Of a stretch of 64,000 nt of DNA, positions 1 to 8,687 are shown in pieces. The stretch lies in NCBI RefSeq assembly GCF_003286085.1, contig NW_020825327.1:1426001-1490000 (forward strand). The letters run 5' to 3'. The notes beneath the pieces were generated by a model that did no database searches, had not been told where the DNA came from, and worked only from the letters and a program-made list of their open reading frames with translations. Origin of the DNA: Drosophila persimilis (lineage: Eukaryota > Arthropoda > Insecta > Diptera > Drosophilidae). Both the position numbers and the translations under genes were made by a program. Positions within the stretch are counted from its first letter, which is position 1; each line of letters begins with the position of its first letter.

Positions 1-180
1 GCCCCGGTTTTAGGCAATTGAAGCATAGGGAAAGCTTCTTCACTTCTTTGTGGCGCAGCAACGGTGAGAGATTTCCGAATATCTTGCACGAGTATATTCC
101 ATGGCCCGCTGAGTGGCAAAAGACGCATACAGACGGGTCGGCGGAAGAGTTGGAAGCTACAAACGTTTTCTTAACCTGCG
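1..180 (-). pseudogene. BEL gag fragment (zinc-knuckle region) of A1
   Basis: Read on the minus strand this matches positions 27281-27460 of A2, which encode the linker after the gag core and the first CCHC knuckle. The fragment stops at the left window edge and is broken at 180 by insertion of element B. The last five bases (176-180, ctgcg) are one copy of B's target duplication. It has no independent coding role. Confidence 0.85.
176..180. repeat. Target-site duplication of element B, left copy (ctgcg)
   Basis: The sequence ctgcg directly precedes the TG of the left LTR and recurs at 5870-5874 directly after the CA of the right LTR. The uninterrupted homologue A2 has one copy of the equivalent site, with one base different. 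Confidence 0.9.
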
Positions 181-742
181 TGGTGAGAAATGAGCCTCGT
201 AGTTTTTAATTCAATGTTCATGTATATTGCGATTGACCTATTTACACGCTCATGATTGTAGTACACCGCCTAAGTAACTATTTTTACGCGCATAGCTGTG
301 TTGTTGTTTACTCGGGTCCAGAACATAGCTGTAATGTTCTCACACGCATGGCCAGACCCGCAGCTGCACACGCACACAGCGATGCGTTCCGTTGTTTTGC
401 ATTGAGACCGTCGCGTCGAGTCTTATCGCGTGATCTTTCAATTCCCTTTTGCTCGACTTCTTTTCGCGGAGTTGATGCAGTAGAAACTTCTAGACGAAGC
501 CTCCCGCACGCTTACTTTGAACCGCAGTAGAAACTTCTAGACGAAGCCGCCCGCACGCTTACCTTGTACGGCAGTAGAAATTTCTAGACGAAACCGCCCG
601 CACGCATACTTTGTACCGCCGCAGAAACGATCCCCCCGCTGTTCTTGTAATATACTTGTAAAATAACCACCAATATTAAATAATCAATAAAATAAATAAG
701 CTCAAGATATAAACGATTATACAGTCCACTAATTCATAACCA
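181..742 (+). repeat. 5' LTR of element B
   Basis: 562 bp, starting TGGTGAG and ending CATAACCA, repeated at 5308-5869 without a difference that I could find. It contains three 47-bp tandem units at 477-617 and an AT-rich stretch with AATAAA-type signals near 690-700 that would serve for 3' end formation. Open frames inside the LTR recur identically in both copies and are not genes. Confidence 0.93.
477..617 (+). repeat. Three 47-bp tandem repeats in the B LTR
   Basis: Units start at 477, 524 and 571 with GCAGTAGAAA and differ at a few positions; a partial fourth begins at 618. The same array lies at 5604-5744 in the other LTR. Repeats of this kind in the U3/R part of an LTR can be transcription-factor binding arrays, but no known site was recognised. 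Confidence 0.85.
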
Positions 743-752
743 TAGCAAATTT

Positions 753-770
753 TGGTCCTTCGAGCCGGAT
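753..770 (+). promoter_or_regulatory. Primer-binding site, tRNA-Tyr type
   Basis: TGGTCCTTCGAGCCGGAT is complementary to the 3' acceptor and T-arm end of eukaryotic tRNA-Tyr, including the CCA. It lies 10 bp downstream of the 5' LTR and would prime minus-strand DNA synthesis. Confidence 0.8.
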
Positions 771-828
771 TTCCGCGTTTGAGTTTATTTATATACATAT
801 TGAGTGATACCGTTACCCGCTGTTTGCC

Positions 829-1848
829 ATGAAGGCCCTAGTGCATCGTCTAATTCAGCAACGTGGGGCCTGCAAATCCCAATTAACTCGCGTGGCTGCG
901 GAGGCTCAAGAGTTTGTACAGTCATGTACTTCTGTGCCAACATTAGAGCACAAGTTGGACCGACTTGTTGCAACTTTCAACCGCTTTATGGAGCTGTCTG
1001 AAGAGCTGGTCCAATATAATGATGAAGATGAATACGTGGATCCGGATTTGGACATCCCCGAATATGAGAAAAGGTTCTTTAGTGCGCATAGTATCTTCAC
1101 TGAAGCCATACGTGACCGGAGCAGTCACGAGAATGAGCACGACAACTCAAATCTACTGCTATCGACCACTGTGGAACGCTTATTTGAGGGACAAACTCAA
1201 CTTCTGGAGAGGATTCGGGACTCATCGGGAACCACAGAGGTGCAGTTCGAGAAAATACGCATTCCGACGTTTTCGGGCAGATACGAGGATTGGTGGCAGT
1301 TTAGTGACTTGTTCTTAGGCTCAGTCGACAAGAAGAGTAGTCTGTCCAAGTGCCAAAAGTTTCATTATTTGAAATCCTATCTGGATGGTGAAGCGTTGTC
1401 TCTGATAAAACATATTCCCGTATCGGATGCCAATTACCAGGACGCATGGGAGAGGCTCGAAAATCGCTACAACAAGAAGTCACTGATTGCTCGTTCGTTC
1501 ATTCAAAACTTTCTTTCGTTGCCAACCGCAAAGGGTTCAAACATCGCCGAGTTGCGTAAGATAGTCGACACCGCTGACGAAAGTATACGTGGTCTACATG
1601 CGCTGAGCTGCGACAGCCGCGATGTGTGGCTAATCCATATCTTGCTCTCAAAGTTAGATTCGGAATGCAAGGAAGCGTGGGCCACCTCCAGTGAATCGTG
1701 CAAGGAAAATGTGACCATAAATGACCTGTTCGGCTTTGTCTTCGCCCGTTGCGATGCACTTGAGTCTTGTCAAGATCCAAAGCTAATCCAGGATACACAC
1801 ACGGTGCTGAATAAACGTCGTGCAATTTCTCATCATGTTTGGTTCTGA
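829..1848 (+). pseudogene. BEL gag of element B, C-terminally truncated
   Basis: A 339-codon frame beginning at ATG 829. It holds a BEL-type gag core: a helical N-terminus, an acidic stretch around residues 62-75, and the capsid-like segment containing FSGRYEDWWQFSD near residue 148. About 330 residues in, the frame meets sequence that belongs just upstream of RT and stops at 1848. The two CCHC knuckles normally found after this core, and the aspartic protease after them, are absent. Either a lost start or an out-of-frame junction now separates gag from pol, whereas BEL elements normally encode one gag-pol polyprotein. The product could still assemble as capsid but lacks the nucleocapsid domain. 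Confidence 0.85.
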
Positions 1849-4800
1849 ATATCCTATTGCACTTCATACTAATTTTGGTTGGGTCATTACAGGCAGCTAC
1901 CATCTCAGTAGTGATGCTCACAACCACGCACTAGCACATCACGCGCACGAGGATCTGGACACTTTGGTTCGATCGTTCATGGACATGGAACGAGTTCAAC
2001 CAAGTGACGCTACCATTGATGCTATTGATCCCGCTGAGCAACACTTCGTTCATACGCACGCCCGCAGAAACGATGGCGTGTACATCGTCCAATACCCGTT
2101 CAAGGAATCTGCCCCTCCGCTGGGGTCCACACTGCCACAAGCACTACGCCGCTTTTCTTCTCTCCAGCGGAAATTTCGAAAATTTCCTGCGCTCAAACAA
2201 CAGTATGTCGAGTTTATGGAGGATTATATACAACGAGGACACATGGAGGTGATTCCTTCTACTACCGTAGAAAACGGTCCCGCCAATCACAATTACTTAG
2301 CACACCACGCAGTATTTAAACCAGATAGCACCACCACGAAATGCCGAGTTGTATTCGATGGCTCTGGGGAGGACTGCAATGGATCTTCACTTAATTCACG
2401 ACTACACATCGGACCACCTATTCAAAGGGATTTACTTGGAGTATGTCTACGTTTCCGTCAGCATCGCTATGTGTTTTGTACGGACATTGAGAAAATGTTT
2501 AGAGGCATCCTGGTTTCAGAAGATCACACGCATTACCAACGGATTGTCTGGCGAAAGGAGGAGACTGCTACACTCGATCATTATCGATTGCTGACCGTGA
2601 CGTATGGTTTAGCGTCTTCGCCGTTCTTGGCTGTTCGAGTTCTCAAGCAGATCGCGCAAGATCATGCCGATTTGTATCCGAAGGCTGCTGCTGTGCTTGT
2701 ACGAGACGCGTACGTGGATGATATCCCTACTGGTTGCGATAGTATCGACGATCTCATTGCACTCAAAGATGAATTAATTTTGCTATTGAGCCAAGCTCAA
2801 TTTAAACTTCGAAAATGGAGTTCAAACTGTTGGTCACTACTCAAATCGCTGCCACAGGACATGTGTGAGTATCCACTTGAAGCCCTAGAGGGAAATAGCC
2901 CAACTCAATATGTCAAGGTTCTTGGAATACGCTGGGACCCGGCTGTGGACGAGCTTTCCTTCAAGTTGACCATTCCCGACGCCACAGGGGTTCTGACAAA
3001 ACGGATTTTGCTGTCCGAGCTTGCCAAGATCTACGATCCACTGGGGTTGCTTGCCCCCACAACTGTATTTCTAAAGGTTCTCTTTCAAGATAGTTGGCTG
3101 AGCTCGGTCGACTGGAACGAACCACTACCCGCGCAGCTATGCGCACGGTGGCAACAGTTTGTAGCTGAAGTTCATTTACTGGAAAGCTGTCGCATACCCC
3201 GCTACCTTTCCTCGCCACTTCAAGCAACGGAGCTGCATGGATTCGCCGATGCGTCATCTCATGCATACGCCGCTGTCATCTACAGTCGCGTGAGATTCAA
3301 TAATGACTACGCTGTAACACTGATCGCCGCAAAAACCCGGGTGGCACCCATCAAACCTATCTCCATCCCATGGCTCGAGTTGAATGCCGCCCATCTTCTG
3401 TCGAAATTGATGTCTCTGGTTAAGCAAACTCTAACTATTCCTATTTCCAGTACTTCGTGTTGGTCAGACTCCGAAATTGTACTACATTGGCTCTCATCAC
3501 CCCCACGGACTTGGAACACTTATGTTTGTAATCGCACGGCTGAGATTCTAGAAGCTTGCCCACGTAGCTGCTGGCAACACATTCGCACTGAGGACAATCC
3601 CGCGGACTGTGCATCACGCGGACTTCTACCAAAGGATCTGGTAGAACATCAACTGTGGTGGAATGGACCACCGTGGCTTTCCCAATCACATCGCACTTGG
3701 CCACCTGCTAAGGCCAAGTTCGCACTGTCGACTGAGCACGCTGAGCGGATGGAAGTAAAGGTCAAGCCCCAAGTTAATCTACACATTTCCAATGAAGGAA
3801 ATGATCTTAACTGTATGATCAACAAAGCTTCCTCCTGGTCACATCTCTTGCGGACACTTAGCTATTGCTTTCGGTTCGTACATCGTCTTCGTTGCAAGGA
3901 CCGCCTGTCATCATTTTTATCGTCATGGGAGCTTCAATATGCCCGCTCTAGGGTAATCAAACATGTCCAGATGGAGTTCTTCCAAGTGGAGTACAGACAG
4001 CTGAGCACTGGACAAGCCCTTTCTCAAAAATCCAAGTTGATTCACTACACTCCATTTGTTGACGACCAAGGAATTCTGCGCGTGGGAGGACGCATTGGAA
4101 ATTCGATGACAACCTATGACGCAAAACATCCCATACTTCTTCCAAAGGAATCACCAGTCGCTGTTTTAATAGCTAGACACCAGCACGTCACATCGTTACA
4201 CGCTGGAGTCGAATTTATGTTTCACACGTTGAGACAGAAGTATTGGATCCTGGGAGCCCGTAACATAGTCCGCAAAATTGTATTCAACTGCAAGATATGC
4301 TTCCTCCAGCGCAAAGGAACGAGTACACAACTCATGGCTGATCTTCCCGCCTTTCGCGTTCAGCCCACCCGCTGCTTTCTACATTCTGGATTGGATTACG
4401 CTGGACCAGTTACCATCAAGACATCAGCAGGTCGGACACCGAAGTTTGGCAAAGCTTGGTTTGCCATCTTTGTTTGTCTGTCCACCAAAGCAATTCATAT
4501 CGAGCTCGTCAGTGATTTGACGACTCCTGCATTTATCGCCGCTTTCAAACGTTTTTGGTCTCGACGTGGCCCTATATCCGACTTGTACTCGGACAATGGC
4601 ACAACATTCCATGGAGCCAGAAAGGAACTAACGGAGATGCAACGGATAGCTGTATCTCAAAGTCAAGACGAGGAAATTGCTAATTTTCTGACGAGTCAGG
4701 ACATCAACTGGCACTTCATTCCGCCATCTGCCCCGCACTTTGGAGGTCTTTGGGAAACAGGCGTACGATCTATCAAACTCCACCTTCGCCGAGTAATTGG

Positions 4801-5284
4801 TAGCAGTGCGTTAACCTTCGAGGAATATTCAACAATTTTAACTCAGATTGAAGGGTTACTCAACTCTCGCCCACTGTGCGCGCCCAGTGATCACAGCTTG
4901 GATCCCCTTACCCCCGCTCATTTTCTTACAGGTCAACCTCACATGTCGGTGCCGGAGCCGTCCTTGTTAGACGTCAACATTAACAGACTGCAGCGTTGGA
5001 GACAACTGCAAGCCAAGGTTCAAGGATTCTGGAAACGTTGGAATCTGGAATACCTTACTTCCTTGCAACCTCGCACGAAATGGCAGCAGGAGTCCAACGA
5101 CATAACCGTGGACACTCTTGTGGTATTGAAGGAGCCAAATCAACCGCTTAGCAAGTGGCTGCTTGGGCGAATCACCGAAGTTCATCCTGGCCAAGACGAG
5201 AGGGTTCGAGTGGTCACCGTCAAAACCGCCCGAGGAGTGTACAAGAGGCCTATTACCAAACTTGCTGTGCTTCCCTTGTTCTGA
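1820..5284 (+). CDS. BEL pol of element B: reverse transcriptase, RNase H, integrase
   Basis: Open frame of 1154 codons. It enters at the conserved FGWVITG segment between protease and RT (around residue 20). RT has the box YVDD at residue 298 (codon at 2711). RNase H follows, with HGFADASSHAYAA near residue 473 and the later EDNPADCASRG motif. The integrase has an HHCC zinc finger near residues 787-835, the DYAGPV aspartate, the YSDNGTTF aspartate near 923, and PHFGGLWE glutamate near 977; the tail ends in the conserved RPITKLAVLPL. The frame is complete from RT to the end, unlike every other BEL copy here. ATG 1820 overlaps gag by 29 bp in the +1 frame and probably is not the original start; this frame was once continuous with gag-protease. 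Confidence 0.9.
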   Translation: MQFLIMFGSEYPIALHTNFGWVITGSYHLSSDAHNHALAHHAHEDLDTLVRSFMDMERVQPSDATIDAIDPAEQHFVHTHARRNDGVYIVQYPFKESAPPLGSTLPQALRRFSSLQRKFRKFPALKQQYVEFMEDYIQRGHMEVIPSTTVENGPANHNYLAHHAVFKPDSTTTKCRVVFDGSGEDCNGSSLNSRLHIGPPIQRDLLGVCLRFRQHRYVFCTDIEKMFRGILVSEDHTHYQRIVWRKEETATLDHYRLLTVTYGLASSPFLAVRVLKQIAQDHADLYPKAAAVLVRDAYVDDIPTGCDSIDDLIALKDELILLLSQAQFKLRKWSSNCWSLLKSLPQDMCEYPLEALEGNSPTQYVKVLGIRWDPAVDELSFKLTIPDATGVLTKRILLSELAKIYDPLGLLAPTTVFLKVLFQDSWLSSVDWNEPLPAQLCARWQQFVAEVHLLESCRIPRYLSSPLQATELHGFADASSHAYAAVIYSRVRFNNDYAVTLIAAKTRVAPIKPISIPWLELNAAHLLSKLMSLVKQTLTIPISSTSCWSDSEIVLHWLSSPPRTWNTYVCNRTAEILEACPRSCWQHIRTEDNPADCASRGLLPKDLVEHQLWWNGPPWLSQSHRTWPPAKAKFALSTEHAERMEVKVKPQVNLHISNEGNDLNCMINKASSWSHLLRTLSYCFRFVHRLRCKDRLSSFLSSWELQYARSRVIKHVQMEFFQVEYRQLSTGQALSQKSKLIHYTPFVDDQGILRVGGRIGNSMTTYDAKHPILLPKESPVAVLIARHQHVTSLHAGVEFMFHTLRQKYWILGARNIVRKIVFNCKICFLQRKGTSTQLMADLPAFRVQPTRCFLHSGLDYAGPVTIKTSAGRTPKFGKAWFAIFVCLSTKAIHIELVSDLTTPAFIAAFKRFWSRRGPISDLYSDNGTTFHGARKELTEMQRIAVSQSQDEEIANFLTSQDINWHFIPPSAPHFGGLWETGVRSIKLHLRRVIGSSALTFEEYSTILTQIEGLLNSRPLCAPSDHSLDPLTPAHFLTGQPHMSVPEPSLLDVNINRLQRWRQLQAKVQGFWKRWNLEYLTSLQPRTKWQQESNDITVDTLVVLKEPNQPLSKWLLGRITEVHPGQDERVRVVTVKTARGVYKRPITKLAVLPLF

Positions 5285-5286
5285 AC

Positions 5287-5307
5287 AGTCGTTCAGGGGG
5301 GCCGGTA
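5287..5307 (+). promoter_or_regulatory. Polypurine tract region of element B
   Basis: A G-rich run (CAGGGGGGCCGGTA) lies directly before the right LTR and only a few bases after the pol stop codon. This is the usual place for plus-strand DNA priming. Confidence 0.7.
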
Positions 5308-5869
5308 TGGTGAGAAATGAGCCTCGTAGTTTTTAATTCAATGTTCATGTATATTGCGATTGACCTATTTACACGCTCATGATTGTAGTACACCGCCTAA
5401 GTAACTATTTTTACGCGCATAGCTGTGTTGTTGTTTACTCGGGTCCAGAACATAGCTGTAATGTTCTCACACGCATGGCCAGACCCGCAGCTGCACACGC
5501 ACACAGCGATGCGTTCCGTTGTTTTGCATTGAGACCGTCGCGTCGAGTCTTATCGCGTGATCTTTCAATTCCCTTTTGCTCGACTTCTTTTCGCGGAGTT
5601 GATGCAGTAGAAACTTCTAGACGAAGCCTCCCGCACGCTTACTTTGAACCGCAGTAGAAACTTCTAGACGAAGCCGCCCGCACGCTTACCTTGTACGGCA
5701 GTAGAAATTTCTAGACGAAACCGCCCGCACGCATACTTTGTACCGCCGCAGAAACGATCCCCCCGCTGTTCTTGTAATATACTTGTAAAATAACCACCAA
5801 TATTAAATAATCAATAAAATAAATAAGCTCAAGATATAAACGATTATACAGTCCACTAATTCATAACCA
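5308..5869 (+). repeat. 3' LTR of element B
   Basis: 562 bp, matching 181-742 throughout as far as I can see. It is followed by the ctgcg target duplication at 5870-5874, after which A1 sequence resumes. Confidence 0.93.
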
Positions 5870-6822
5870 CTGCGTATAGGAATGGTTTTTTCCCACCTGA
5901 TCGCTACTAGCGTGTGTCGCTGTAGCATATTCCAATCGCTCCATTTTCTGGCAGCGTCGCTGCAAGAATTCGAAGAATTCCTCTGCGGTAGGTATAGCAT
6001 CCGACGATGTGTGTTCCTCCCATTTGGTTTGCGTCTTCGAATCCAACTTCTGCAGCAGTATGTTGATAACCATGAATCCTGAAATCTCCTCAGCAGTTCC
6101 CAATGTCTGCAACGCTCGCATGTGTAAATTGACTGCATCCGAAAACTCCCGAAGCCTTTTAGCAGAAGGCGAGTCTACCCTCTTTAGCCCAAGAATCTTC
6201 TTGATGTGTGCCTGGAAAACAAGTCTTTTGTTATTAAAGCGTTTATTAAGTATATCCAGAGCCGCACGATAATTGGCACTGGAGAGCTCCAACGATCGAA
6301 CCGAATCCAAAGCCGCATCAGCGAGGCAAGAGCGAAGGTGCTGGAATTTCTCGATGTCACTGAGATCCGCATCCGCTTCAATCACCGATGGCAATGAACA
6401 TTGCCATAAAATCCGAGAACTCGACGTATCCACCAGAAAACTTAGGCACCTTCAGCTCAGGAAGTCGCTGCTTGTGAGCCATGATGAATGGCTGCCCATT
6501 CCGGAATGGCTTGGCAGAGTCGTAGAATGGGCAGCGGCGTGTGACTGGCTTACTTCAACAGCAGCCAGCAACTCAGCTTTCAACGATATGAAAAGAGTAT
6601 CGAAGATTTCGCGCAGCTCACTCCCAATCTCGTTTTGATCGAGAGCCTCCAATTCATTATGGGCCTTATTAAATTCCTCTCGAATTTCTGCCAACATATC
6701 AAGGCGCACCTCGACTTCCGCGGCGGTCAGCTTATCGATTTTATTCCCCGCAAAGGATTCGCCAAGCCTGTGCAATCGATCATATAATGACTGACATTTA
6801 CGCTTATACAGACTCAGTCTGG
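5870..6822 (-). pseudogene. BEL gag core of A1, broken
   Basis: The minus strand encodes the middle of the A-family gag, matching A2 residues encoded between about 27466 and 28402. The leucine-rich gag core and the motif KFQHLRSCLADAALD are clear. Near 6385-6395 and 6480-6500 this copy differs from A2 by small insertions and substitutions that shift the frame, so 6826-6452 and 6433-5861 are separate open stretches. Its two ends are the insertion points of B (left) and LINE F (right). Confidence 0.85.
6811..6822. repeat. Target-site duplication of LINE F, left copy
   Basis: GACTCAGTCTGG directly precedes the LINE 5' end and recurs at 11849-11860 directly after its poly(A). One flanking A makes the duplication 12 or 13 bp, typical of target-primed reverse transcription. 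Confidence 0.93.
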
Positions 6823-6856
6823 ACACACAGTGTGTATTCTAGTGAGTCCGGTCGTG
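6823..6856 (+). promoter_or_regulatory. Internal LINE promoter with DPE at +28
   Basis: GGTCGTG occurs at 6850-6856, that is +28 to +34 if transcription starts at the first LINE base, an A. This fits the RGWYV downstream promoter element that TATA-less Drosophila LINEs use. No TATA box is present. Confidence 0.65.
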
Positions 6857-7309
6857 TTTTTAAATCGTGCCGTATAATTCAGTGGAAAACGTCGGAAGTT
6901 AGCCTGGAAAAGAGGCAAAGAGTAGTTAGCGCGAGCCATAGTAGTGCTGCGTTACTTACCTGCGCGGAACGCAAGTCCGCAAGCAGAGAAGCGGCCACCT
7001 GGCCAATAGTACTGGCCGAAATCCCAGTGGGACGCCGTCGAGCCATAGGCCGAAGGGGGGGGAAGGAGGAGCAGGTAAGTGCCTGTTTTCCTATTCTTCT
7101 TCGCTGTGATTCTTGGCGCCACTTGTTGGTTGCTGCCTTCTTTTTGTTTTTGGTCAAAATTGGCCAAGCACACCGCAAGTGGTGTTGGATAACGACGGAA
7201 GAACAGCTGACTGGAGGCACGGAGCTAAGTGCTGGAAAACGACAGCGTCTGGCCAATAGAGGGCGCGGCCACAGCAACCGGAGTTGCCAGATCAACGGCC
7301 AGATCGGAG

Positions 7310-8687
7310 ATGAGCGATCAGCGGGAACAAGCTGCGGCTTGCAGCACTCCGCTGACAAGCTCATTCGCCTGGGATGAGGAGAATCCCTTTCGCCGGAAAA
7401 ATGCTCTGGCGCGATCGCCAAACCAGCCGGCGGAAGCAGTGGAGGAGCGCGCAAGATCCTCTCCTCCAACGCTGCAGCGCCCCCAAGAGGAGCAAGCAGA
7501 CCCGAAGGAGAGGGCCATGGCGCATTTGGCGAGCTTGGGCCAAAAGGCCAGAGAGTTGAGGAAGCTGATGGTGCTCCCAAAGAGGTCCATCACGAACCCG
7601 ATGAGGGATCTGGTGGATGAGATCGAATATCTTCAGCGAGAGTTGGAATCGTGCTGGCAGGCGATCTCTGCGGAGCAGGCTGTAGCCAAGGTTACACAGC
7701 CGGCAGTGACGGAGAGGGCGGGAAAGAGGGCACGGCCAGAGCCCAGGAACACCACCCACCCGTCCCCGTCCCCAAGACCGAAGAAGCCAAAACATGGACC
7801 CAAAAAGTAAAAAAAAAACGGAGAAGAAGCCGCAGGAAGGCCAAATGAGGGACGCCGTAGCTCGCAAGGGACCGGAGGACGCCCCAAAGGATCGAGAGGT
7901 GGGGTGGATGAAGGTCGTAGCCAGGCAAAGGCCAAAGCCAAAGCAGCAGCAACGACCAAGACCGCCACGCAGCGATGCAATAGCCATCGCCGCCACCAGC
8001 ACTGTCTCATATGCAGACATTCCAAGGAAGGTCAAGACAGAGCCAAGTCTTAAAAAGCTAGGGCAATCGGTGCAAGGGGTGCGACGCACAGCAAAAGGAG
8101 AGCTGTTGCTGATGCTGGAAAAATCGGCGGACCCGAGAACCCACGAGATGCAGGCAGCAGTCAAGGAAGCGCTAGGAAGCACGGTTGAAGTAAGGAGTCT
8201 TACCGAAACTGTCATCTTGGAGGTAAGGGACATAGACGAAGTGTCCACCCAAGAGGAAGTCCTAGCGGAACTCAAAGCGCAGGCAGGGGTGGAAATCTGC
8301 GAGGCCGCAGCCATCTCCATCAGACCAGCCTATAGGAGCACGCAGACCCTGACTCTGAAAGTTCCACCGGCTATAGCAAAGCCCCTCCTGGAGAAAGGAA
8401 GAATTCGCCTGGGGTGGGGGTATTGCAGAATACGACCCAAGTCAACTCCCCGAAGATGCTACAAGTGCATGGAGTTTGGCCACATCGCGCCTAATTGTAA
8501 GAGCAGCCAAGACCTCACGAAGTGCTGCTACAATTGCGCAGGAGCCGACCACCAGGCCAAAGATTGCAAAGACGAACCAAGTTGCATTCTTTGCAAGCGC
8601 CACCGGGTGAAGGACCCGAAGCACCAAACGACGAGTTCGAGGTGCCCGCAGTACCAAAAGGCGATGCAGCAAATGAAGGATAGATGA
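7310..8687 (+). pseudogene. LINE F ORF1 (gag-like, CCHC knuckles), frameshifted
   Basis: The first ATG of the frame is at 7310; the open frame extends upstream only without ATG. It runs to a stop at 7808-7810, while the rest of ORF1 is open in the next frame from about 7794 to 8687. The switch falls at an A-rich run (7804-7817), so a small length change there probably broke a single ORF of roughly 460 residues. The second part carries zinc knuckles CYKCMEFGHIAPNC and CYNCAGADHQAKDC (8458-8570) and a third degenerate one. The product would bind LINE RNA in an RNP. The TGA stop overlaps the ORF2 ATG as ATGA (8684-8687), a stop-restart arrangement. Confidence 0.82.

Larger units (their letters stand above)
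181..5869 (+). mobile_element. Young BEL/Pao element B, internally deleted, inserted in A1
   Basis: Complete insertion of 5689 bp with two 562-bp LTRs (TG...CA), a 5-bp target duplication, a primer-binding site, gag and a very long pol frame. The LTRs look identical by eye, and both contain the same 92-codon chance frame, so the insertion is recent. The internal region is short for the superfamily. The gag core runs directly into the region between protease and RT, so the nucleocapsid knuckles and nearly all of the protease are missing. Because the pol frame is otherwise open, the deleted form was probably copied with proteins supplied by intact relatives. Confidence 0.93.

Noticed and set aside
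252..530. A 92-codon open frame, repeated exactly at 5379-5657, that could be read as a duplicated small gene
   Set aside because: Both copies lie wholly inside the two LTRs of element B and cover its tandem repeats; identity is due to the LTRs.
7229..7309. Upstream extension of LINE ORF1 to 7229
   Set aside because: It would need a GTG start, not expected in an animal; the first ATG is at 7310.
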